From positions 1-12,540 of the forward strand of contig CAJWGQ010000075.1 in the NCBI GenBank assembly GCA_913041025.1: a stretch of DNA of 12,540 bases. The letters are read 5' to 3'. This document shows, in pieces, positions 7,344 through 12,540 of the stretch (the first letter of the stretch is position 1; every line of letters begins with the position of its first letter). The translations under genes were made by a program, and so were the position numbers. This DNA comes from an uncultured Gammaproteobacteria bacterium. Its GTDB lineage: Bacteria; Pseudomonadota; Gammaproteobacteria; Pseudomonadales; Azotimanducaceae_A. Under the pieces are notes generated by a model. The model worked only from the letters and a program-made list of their open reading frames with translations, was not told the DNA's origin and ran no database searches.

Positions 7344-8144
7344 ATGGACGATTTCAATTACCACCGACCTACGGACATTGAAGAAGCAGTAAGCCTCTAT
7401 AAGTCTGCCGATGACCCGATGTATCTAAGTGGCGGGATGACTTTGATTCCCACTATGAAACAAAGACTAGCTGAGCCAACAGATGTTATCGATCTTTCCG
7501 GGTTGCGAGAGCTTACAGGTATCAAATCACTAAAAGACAAAATGAGTATTGGTGCTTTTACTCGACACAATGAAGTGGCGAATCATGAGGCTATTCAAAC
7601 CAAGCTACCTGTATTGTCGAAATTGGCCGCTGGTATTGGAGACAATCAGGTGCGTAATAGAGGAACTATTGGTGGCTCGGTAGCGAATAGTGATCCAGCT
7701 GCTGATTATCCAGCAGCTGTGGTTGGACTGGGGGCAACGATAATTACGCAAAAAAGAGAGATTGCAGGAGATGACTTCTTTCTGGATTTATTTGAAACTG
7801 CTTTAGAGCCTGGTGAGATAATTCTTAAAGTAGATTTTCCGATACCTCGTCGGGCCGCCTATAAAAAGTTTCCCAATCCTGCTTCCCGTTATGCCGTCGT
7901 CGGTGTATTAGTCGCAGAGTTTGCCAATGAAATCAGGGTGGGTGTGACCGGTGCGGGTCCATGCGCATTCAGAGCGAGCGGAATAGAGCAAGTGTTAGCG
8001 GGAGGCATGGATCTCTCGGCTTTAGATGGGATCGAGGTGCCAGATGCTGGATTTAACAATGATCTTCACGCGTCAGCAGAGTACCGAGCACACTTGGTTA
8101 AGGTAATGGCGAAGCGCGCGCTTGAAGAGCTGGTGACTGACTGA
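7344..8144 (+). CDS. Molybdenum hydroxylase medium subunit, FAD-binding (CoxM-like)
   Basis: A 266-residue FAD subunit that accepts electrons from the iron-sulfur subunit and hands them to an external acceptor. Seen: an N-terminal F-x-Y-H-x-P-x-x-x-E-E-A start, the first FAD pyrophosphate loop as SGGMTLIP (residues 29-36; AGGxSLxP in the family), RNRGTIGGSVANSDPAADYPA with TIGG at 108-111, and a C-terminal CO-dehydrogenase flavoprotein domain with VGVTGAGPCAFRA. The length is slightly below the family's ~280-290. The ATG lies one base after the large-subunit stop, with AGAGGGGAA (7331-7339) as ribosome-binding site. Its stop codon shares a base with the ATG of the next gene, which implies coupled translation. 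The physiological electron acceptor is not identifiable. Confidence 0.95.
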   Translation: MDDFNYHRPTDIEEAVSLYKSADDPMYLSGGMTLIPTMKQRLAEPTDVIDLSGLRELTGIKSLKDKMSIGAFTRHNEVANHEAIQTKLPVLSKLAAGIGDNQVRNRGTIGGSVANSDPAADYPAAVVGLGATIITQKREIAGDDFFLDLFETALEPGEIILKVDFPIPRRAAYKKFPNPASRYAVVGVLVAEFANEIRVGVTGAGPCAFRASGIEQVLAGGMDLSALDGIEVPDAGFNNDLHASAEYRAHLVKVMAKRALEELVTD

Positions 8145-9157
8145 TGCGGGTTAAGTCGGTCCTGTGTCGACAAATAAATGATGATATTGGAAGCGTTGAA
8201 TTAGCAGAAATAGATCTGCCTTTGCCGGGTCCTGGAGAGATCCGTGTTCGCTTAAAAGCCTGCGCTGTGAATTTTCCGGACTTACTGATGATTCAGGGTA
8301 AATATCAGTTTCATCCTCCACTGCCCTTTGCTCCAGGAACCGAGGCTTCAGGTGAGGTGGAGTCAGTTGGTACAGGGATTAGCGAATATGCCGAAGGCGA
8401 TTCAGTTATTGTTTCCATGCGCTTTGGAGGTTTCAGCGAAGCGATCATAGTTTCCGAAAATGAGATTCGGAAAATGCCTGAGAATATGACGTATGCTCAA
8501 GCAGCTTCTTATCAGACTGCGTATCTAACTGCCTATGTCGCATTATTTCGTCGAGGTAGTTTACAGTCAGGCGAGACTTTATTGGTGCACGGCGCTACCG
8601 GTGGAGTGGGCATGGCGGCTGTGGATTTGGGGCAATATTTTGGAGCGCGAGTTTTTGCGACGGGCGGGTCTGATAAGAAATTAGAAGTGGTTAAATCACG
8701 AGGCGCGATTGAAACCATAAACTATACTTTAGCTGATGGTTCTTTGGGAGGTTTCAAGGAAAAAGTAAAATCACTGACTCAAGGTAAAGGGGCGGATGTG
8801 ATTTACGACCCCGTAGGCGGAGATGTTTTTGACGAAAGTATGCGTTGTATCAACTGGGGTGGGCGCATTTTAACAATTGGTTTTACCAGTGGTCGCTGGC
8901 CGCTAGCCCCGGTGAATTTAATTCTAATTAAACAAATTTCGGTTATTGGTGTTCGGGCTGGCGAGTACGGTAGGCAGGATCCCGTTAGAGGTAAAGAGAA
9001 TACTGATGAGATTCATCGTTTAGCGGAAGAAGGTTTAATATCACCCCATGTGAGTCATGCTCTGCCGTTAGAGAGGGCGATTGACGCTATGCGTTTGTTG
9101 GAGAGACGAGAAGTGATTGGTAAGGCGGTCGTCACCATGAATGGTTACGAGGCTTAA
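8144..9157 (+). CDS. Zinc-independent MDR-family oxidoreductase (NADPH:quinone oxidoreductase / enoyl reductase-like)
   Basis: A 337-residue medium-chain dehydrogenase/reductase of the quinone oxidoreductase group. Seen: the GroES-like N-terminal domain with ACAVNFPDLLMIQGKY and PFAPGTEASGEVESVG, then the nucleotide-binding loop HGATGGVGMAAVDLGQYFGA (GATGGVG at 150-156 region), GADVIYDPVGGDVF and GRILTIGFTSG. The catalytic and structural zinc ligands of alcohol dehydrogenases are absent. The stretch after the second strand (ATGGSDKKLEVV) resembles NADPH-preferring members. Reactions in this group include reduction of quinones, enones and acryloyl/enoyl-CoA thioesters, and the sequence does not choose among them. 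The ATG overlaps the FAD-subunit stop by one base (TGATG), so it is very likely part of the hydroxylase operon. Confidence 0.9.
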   Translation: MRVKSVLCRQINDDIGSVELAEIDLPLPGPGEIRVRLKACAVNFPDLLMIQGKYQFHPPLPFAPGTEASGEVESVGTGISEYAEGDSVIVSMRFGGFSEAIIVSENEIRKMPENMTYAQAASYQTAYLTAYVALFRRGSLQSGETLLVHGATGGVGMAAVDLGQYFGARVFATGGSDKKLEVVKSRGAIETINYTLADGSLGGFKEKVKSLTQGKGADVIYDPVGGDVFDESMRCINWGGRILTIGFTSGRWPLAPVNLILIKQISVIGVRAGEYGRQDPVRGKENTDEIHRLAEEGLISPHVSHALPLERAIDAMRLLERREVIGKAVVTMNGYEA

Positions 9158-9182
9158 AACGGCAGGCTATAGTCGGTTGAAA

Positions 9183-9204
9183 AAGTCCAGGGTTAACTGG
9201 ATTT
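9183..9204 (+). terminator. Hairpin in the gap between the MDR gene and the transporter gene
   Basis: AAGTCCAG (9183-9190) pairs with CTGGATTT (9197-9204), giving eight pairs with one G/T wobble around a six-base loop GGTTAA. It is preceded by A's, but only three T's close the 3' side, so termination would be weak. It may act as an attenuator or as an RNA-processing/stability element between the hydroxylase genes and the transporter. The rest of the 63-base gap holds only the ribosome-binding site of the transporter. Confidence 0.4.
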
Positions 9205-9220
9205 AATCTAAGGAATTTCT

Positions 9221-10429
9221 TTGAGAGATTGGGCTGAGCATCCTCACTACGGCTGGGTAATTGTGATTTCTATGTTGCTCATTCAGACGATCAGCTCTGG
9301 TCTAGGCTTTTACAACATGTCCGTCTATATCAGCTTCTTCGCAAGAGAGCTCGATGCTTCATTGGATGCAGTCTCATTATCCGTTAGTTTGTTTTTTATT
9401 TCCGGTGGAGTTGCTGGATTATTTGTAGCTAGATTGCTCGAGCGATGGGATGTTCGAATGATCATGGTTATTGGAGCGTTGGTTTCGGGCGTCGCTCTCC
9501 TTTTAATTGGACGAGCATCTAATCTGTACGAGCTCTACGTGCTTTTCACCTTATTTGGTATAGGTAACACGGGTGTTTCTATTGTGGTTGCAACTTCGCT
9601 AATCACACAATGGTTTCCTGACGAAAGGCGGTCGGTCGCGTTATCAATTTCGTCGACTGGATTATCGCTGGGTGGTGTTTTGATTACGCCATATACGGCC
9701 TATTTGTTCGATAAATCCGGAATTTTCTCGGTAATGCCTTTGTTAGGCGTTATTTTTGTGGTGGGGATTGTCCCCATCGTGATGTTGTTCGTGAGGCCTT
9801 CTGTAACTCCGCAAAAGGTTAAAGAGCTCAAACAAGATTTTGAGATAGAGTATCTAAAGGTGGTGAAATCCCGTTTTTTTATCTGTGTCACTGCGGCTTA
9901 TGTTCTTATAATGGCCGCGCAGGTTGGAGGGATTGCGCACTTGTATAATCGAGCGAATGCGCTGGGTGGACTAGACGTGGCAGCTGGTTCGATTCAAGCG
10001 CTTACTCTGGCAAGTATTAGTGGGCGCTTATTGGGAGGTTGGTTACTAACTAGGATTCCGATACGGCCATTTTTGTTTTTCAATCTTTTGATTCAGTTAT
10101 CTGGTTTGTTCCTAATAGGGTTTTCAGAGATATCTGAGGTGGCAATTTTGTCTTCTATCCTCTTCGGGTTTAGCGTGGGAAATTTGCTCATGCTTCAGCC
10201 TCTTTGGCTTGCCGAAATATACTCTACTAATATTTACCCCAAAGTGTTTGCTCTATCGAATGCATTTTCTGTGGTTGGAGTTGCGTTCGGGCCTTATTTG
10301 CTGGGTTTGTTTTATGTAAGTTCAGGTTACAGCTCTGCTTACCTGGTCGCGTCTTTGGTGTCTCTAGCCGCTTTAGTAATTATCTATTTGGCAGGGCAAC
10401 CTGTACGCAAAATGGAAATACAAACTTAA
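9221..10429 (+). CDS. Major facilitator superfamily (MFS) transporter
   Basis: A 402-residue inner-membrane protein with about twelve hydrophobic segments in two halves. They are separated by a charged central loop around residues 190-220 (FVRPSVTPQKVKELKQDFE). Seen: a short cytoplasmic N-terminus ending in HYGWVIV, a loop 2-3 motif-A-like stretch (ARLLERWDVRMIMVIGA), TQWFPDERRSVALSIS after helix 4, and a second-half motif-A relic SGRLLGGWLLTRIPIRP. The WFPDERR segment and general look resemble monocarboxylate/organic-anion MFS carriers. The substrate is unknown, and uptake of the hydroxylase substrate is an inference from position. The start is TTG at 9221, with AAGGAA at 9210-9215 five bases upstream; the next ATG would remove part of helix 1. 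It ends the 10.4-kb + strand gene run, 4 bases from the convergent dehydrogenase. Confidence 0.92.
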   Translation: MRDWAEHPHYGWVIVISMLLIQTISSGLGFYNMSVYISFFARELDASLDAVSLSVSLFFISGGVAGLFVARLLERWDVRMIMVIGALVSGVALLLIGRASNLYELYVLFTLFGIGNTGVSIVVATSLITQWFPDERRSVALSISSTGLSLGGVLITPYTAYLFDKSGIFSVMPLLGVIFVVGIVPIVMLFVRPSVTPQKVKELKQDFEIEYLKVVKSRFFICVTAAYVLIMAAQVGGIAHLYNRANALGGLDVAAGSIQALTLASISGRLLGGWLLTRIPIRPFLFFNLLIQLSGLFLIGFSEISEVAILSSILFGFSVGNLLMLQPLWLAEIYSTNIYPKVFALSNAFSVVGVAFGPYLLGLFYVSSGYSSAYLVASLVSLAALVIIYLAGQPVRKMEIQT

Positions 10430-10433
10430 TCCA

Positions 10434-11516
10434 TTAATCAAACATGATCACGCTCCGAGCGACTTCTCCTGTTTCAAGGGCCGCTATGCCATCGTTTACT
10501 TCATCTAGTGAGATACGTCTGGAAATAAGGTCGTCTAGATGCAGTCTGCCCTGAAGGTAGAATTCAACAAATCTGGGCATGTCCACTCTAAATCGGTTGG
10601 AGCCCATGTTCGAACCTTGCATTTTTCTTTCCATTAAAAACTCAGGACCGTGTAGCTCAACCTGTGTCCCCACTGGGATCATCCCAATAATGGTTGCCGT
10701 TCCCCCAAAATTCAGCATCTTGAAGGACTGCTGGGCCGTTTTTGCTAATCCGATTGCCTCGAATGAATAGTGGACGCCTCCAGAGGTGAGTTCTCGTACT
10801 GCTTGGACCGGATCATCATTTTTTGCATTGATGACATCTGTTGCACCAAATTTACGAGCCAGCTCGAGTTTACTATCCACCATATCAATGGCGATAATTT
10901 GTGAAGCGCCTGCGATCGCGGCTCCATTTATTGCTGAAAGGCCTACTCCTCCACAGCCGATCACCGCAACCGTAGACCCTGGTTCGACCTTGGCAGTGTG
11001 GATTACCGCACCGACACCTGTTGTTACCCCGCAACCTATTAAGGCTGCTCTATCTAAAGGCATATCTTCTCTGATTTTGGCGATTGCATGCTCATGCACC
11101 AGCATATATTCGGCAAAGGAGGATAAATTGAGAAATTGTTCAACTCGCTCTTCTCCTTTTGCCAGCCGCGGTGGTTCTTCGGATCCTCTTTGCAGTTCCG
11201 GTTCTTGGCAGAGGGACATTCGGCCGGTTAAGCATGGTTCGCAATGACCGCAAAAAGCAGAAAGACACGTGATCACGTGATCACCTGGTTTAACATAGGT
11301 AACGGCCGAGCCAACGGCTTCAACAACACCGGCGGATTCATGACCCAAAATGACAGGAAGTTGATGAGGATAAGAACCGTTAATAAAGTGAAGGTCTGAG
11401 TGACATACCCCCGCTGCTGCGGTCTTGATTAGGACTTCGCGAGGACCAGGACTATTGCACTCGACGTCTTCGATTTCTAAGGGTTTGTTTACTTCTCTTA
11501 AGACTGCGGCTTTCAT
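10434..11516 (-). CDS. Zinc-dependent alcohol dehydrogenase (MDR family, class III-like)
   Basis: A 360-residue NAD(P)-dependent dehydrogenase that would interconvert an alcohol and its aldehyde or ketone. Catalytic zinc ligands: Cys38 (GVCHSDLH) and His59-Glu60 (GHE). The structural zinc site is complete: Cys89, Cys92, Cys95, Cys103 (FCGHCEPCLTGRMSLC). The Rossmann loop is GCGGVGLSAINGA, followed by IAIDMVDSKLELARKFGATDVIN; the aspartate in IAID favours NAD+. The C-terminus has SNMGSNRFRVDMPRFVEFYLQG, common in the AdhC/NDMA-dependent-like group. The frame extends 33 codons further upstream, but the ATG at 11516 is chosen because it begins with the family-typical MKAAVL and has GAGGAG (11524-11529) seven bases upstream. 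It is convergent with the transporter, so it is a separate transcription unit; a shared pathway is possible but unproven. Confidence 0.94.
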   Translation of the reverse strand: MKAAVLREVNKPLEIEDVECNSPGPREVLIKTAAAGVCHSDLHFINGSYPHQLPVILGHESAGVVEAVGSAVTYVKPGDHVITCLSAFCGHCEPCLTGRMSLCQEPELQRGSEEPPRLAKGEERVEQFLNLSSFAEYMLVHEHAIAKIREDMPLDRAALIGCGVTTGVGAVIHTAKVEPGSTVAVIGCGGVGLSAINGAAIAGASQIIAIDMVDSKLELARKFGATDVINAKNDDPVQAVRELTSGGVHYSFEAIGLAKTAQQSFKMLNFGGTATIIGMIPVGTQVELHGPEFLMERKMQGSNMGSNRFRVDMPRFVEFYLQGRLHLDDLISRRISLDEVNDGIAALETGEVARSVIMFD

Positions 11517-11636
11517 TTGGGTTCTCCTCGCACTGCTCGATTTAATAACATGTTGCCAAAAACAATTCTCGGTTACTACTCTTTGTTTTGATGGAGTGAC
11601 TCTGTAATAGGGCACAACAAATGCGTTATTTGAGAA
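11517..11636 (-). promoter_or_regulatory. Leader region of the alcohol dehydrogenase gene
   Basis: These 120 bases separate the dehydrogenase start from the end of the broken dsbB frame and must hold the dehydrogenase promoter if the gene is transcribed alone. A clear ribosome-binding site GAGGAG is at 11524-11529 (minus strand). No strong -35/-10 pair was found; AT-rich stretches around 11541-11560 are the likeliest place. The open frame running through it codes for nothing resembling the family N-terminus. Confidence 0.4.
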
Positions 11637-12074
11637 TTAAATTTTGTTAAGGTTCGTGCTCTGATTGGAAGCTGATGACAGAATGGAAGTGTTCATTCTG
11701 AATTGGTTTATTTTAGGTTCTTGAGTGAAGTTCTGATATATGAAGAAATTGTTATTCTTGCTGGTGGGGTTTGCTGCGGAACAAAAATCGATGGGGTGAA
11801 ACCCCGGCACCATTTGTTGCAAGTAATGATACAGTGCGAAGGCGCCGCCAATGCAAGCTAATGTGATGGCGTAGGGGGCAATCAGCGGGTCATCACGAAA
11901 AGCGGCAATACCTAGAATGATGGCGAGCGAATAAAGGCATATGCGCTGATACCAGCAGAGCGGGCAAACCGGTTGGTGTAAGATCTCACTGCCGTAGAGG
12001 CTAATGAGCATTGCGGATAAGGCAATGAGCCAGGCCAGGAGCAGAAGCAGCTGTGATTGTGGATTTTTATCCAT
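11637..12074 (-). pseudogene. dsbB: Disulfide bond formation protein B, truncated (last loop cysteine and fourth helix missing)
   Basis: DsbB is an inner-membrane quinone reductase that reoxidises DsbA. From the ATG at 12074 (MDKNPQSQ) the frame shows helix 1 (residues 9-31), the first periplasmic cysteine pair Cys37-Pro-Leu-Cys40 followed by WYQR, helix 2 (44-59) and helix 3 (65-86). The second periplasmic loop PGFHPIDFCSAANP with Cys98 follows. There, where a second cysteine is normally expected (NPC), Thr104 is found. From about base 11766 downstream the 42-residue tail is polar, rich in Asn, Gln and Ser, and lacks the fourth helix. No other frame restores it. The start overlaps the upstream DsbA-like stop by 8 bases, so the pair was an operon. 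The product would probably not be a working DsbB. Confidence 0.75.
11679..11700. repeat. 7-bp perfect inverted repeat (hairpin) in the non-homologous tail of dsbB
   Basis: CAGAATG (11679-11685) and CATTCTG (11694-11700) are exact inverted copies 8 bases apart, with an extra G/T wobble possible inside. A T-rich stretch follows on the + strand side, but none on the minus side. It lies in the 3' part of the dsbB frame that no longer looks like DsbB. It may be a structured leader or terminator element rather than coding sequence. Confidence 0.35.
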
Positions 12075-12444
12075 GTGTATTCTCTTTGCTGAGTTGACGG
12101 TACACAACCTCAAATCGTTTGAGCGTCAGGGGCTTGATGAGGATGCCATTGAGGTAGAGCACAGGTGTACGGACGTTGTCACCCATGGCCTTTTTAGCAA
12201 TAGCGAAATTATGGTTGACTGCTGGAACAGTGTCGCCATTACTGACGCAGTTAGTTAATTTGTCGTGATCAAGCGAGGTGAATTGATTGGAGGCGGTGAG
12301 CATGCTAGGGATATTGGTCCAGTCTTCGCCCTCAAGGCCTTGGTTGTGGTAGAGGTAATCGACAAAATCAAAAAACCGTGCGTGGTTTTCTGGTCCGACT
12401 GCAGGAGCGCCGAGCGATTTTGCAAAGAAAAAACAGCGCGGCAA
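12067..12444 (-). pseudogene. DsbA-like thiol:disulfide interchange protein, C-terminal part only
   Basis: This 125-codon frame resembles the helical and C-terminal part of a DsbA/thioredoxin-like protein. Seen: NHARFFDFVDYLYHNQ, the helical stretch DHDKLTNCVSNGDTVPAVNHNFAIAKKAMG, and the cis-proline loop RTPVLYLNG with Thr93-Pro94. The N-terminal thioredoxin strand, the CxxC active site and any signal peptide are absent. In this frame a TGA lies about 21 bases upstream of the TTG at 12444. The N-terminal half would therefore have to lie in another frame, or the gene is broken. Its stop overlaps the start of dsbB. The neighbouring dsbB supports the assignment. Whether this is a true frameshift, decay or a sequencing error near the window edge cannot be told here. 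Confidence 0.6.
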
Positions 12445-12540
12445 TTTTGGTGCAGAAACACGTCAAATGCCGGATTCAGCGCAGGGCCTTTGCGCAGGCC
12501 CAGGCTCTGACAAAAATTCGACGGTTCTTGCAGCGACGTC
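12445..12540 (-). other. Window-edge sequence upstream of the DsbA-like frame; probably the disrupted 5' part of that gene
   Basis: On the minus strand one frame is open from the right edge into the DsbA-like gene. It reads FCQSLGLRKGPALNPAFDVFLHQN near 12513-12444, while a second frame reads RTVEFL near 12528-12511. Pieces of a thioredoxin first strand (VEF...) and of the helix after the active site (PAL..) can be imagined across these two frames, as expected for a frameshifted dsbA. The match is weak and no CxxC is visible. Confidence 0.3.

Noticed and set aside
10786..11247. 153-codon + strand frame opposite the alcohol dehydrogenase
   Set aside because: It is exactly antisense to the conserved zinc-binding and nucleotide-binding regions, has an odd composition and no upstream ribosome-binding site of note. 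It is a shadow.
11269..11284. 16-bp perfect palindrome made of two GTGATCAC units
   Set aside because: It lies inside the dehydrogenase coding sequence and is fully explained by codons for D-H-V-I-T in a conserved GDHV region. A regulatory role there is unlikely.
11517..11615. 33-codon upstream extension of the alcohol dehydrogenase frame
   Set aside because: The extension has no family resemblance. The internal ATG at 11516 has a proper ribosome-binding site and the usual MKAAVL beginning.
11564..11638. 7-bp inverted pair AATTCTC ... GAGAATT flanking the dehydrogenase leader
   Set aside because: The copies are short, 61 bases apart and AT-rich, which is at the level expected by chance. There are no target-site duplications or transposase.
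12484..12501. GC-rich hairpin GGGCCT/AGGCCC with a six-base loop
   Set aside because: No T-run on either side, and it sits in probable (damaged) coding sequence at the window edge. It was not called a terminator.

Overview
The window looks like a chromosomal segment of a proteobacterium, probably a gammaproteobacterium. The reasons are the three-subunit proton-translocating transhydrogenase (alpha split into two genes), a DsbB with a CPLCWYQR motif beside a DsbA-like gene, and moderate GC. The taxonomic call is an inference from family resemblance only.

Layout. From the left edge to 10429 every gene lies on the + strand, mostly with tiny gaps or overlaps. (1) 1-2524: pntAA (5' end cut by the window), pntAB and pntB, the membrane nicotinamide nucleotide transhydrogenase that uses the proton gradient to make NADPH. 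(2) 2554-3845: two unrelated-looking members of the FMN nitroreductase family. (3) 3927-4370: a short CoxG-like SRPBCC protein. (4) 4512-8144: a complete molybdenum hydroxylase in the order small (2Fe-2S), large (molybdopterin) and medium (FAD) subunit. The large subunit carries AYRGAGR at residues 374-380, not AYRCSFR, so it belongs to the form II / unknown-substrate branch and not to proven CO dehydrogenases. (5) 8144-9157: a zinc-less MDR (quinone/enoyl reductase-like) enzyme translationally coupled to the FAD subunit. (6) 9221-10429: a 12-helix MFS transporter. A zinc alcohol dehydrogenase (10434-11516, minus) converges on the transporter with only 4 bases between the stop codons. To its right, on the minus strand, lie a dsbB lacking its last membrane helix and a DsbA-like frame lacking its CxxC half; both look damaged.

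How the genes may work together (inference). The transporter, Mo-hydroxylase, zinc-less MDR reductase, two flavin reductases and possibly the alcohol dehydrogenase form a plausible catabolic module. It would hydroxylate or oxidise an imported organic compound (an N-heteroaromatic or an aldehyde are the obvious classes), with transhydrogenase supplying NADPH for reductive steps. The substrate cannot be read from the sequence. No transcription regulator and no Mo-cofactor maturation gene (xdhC/coxDEF/mocA type) is present in the window.

No RNA genes, CRISPR arrays, insertion sequences or phage genes were seen.
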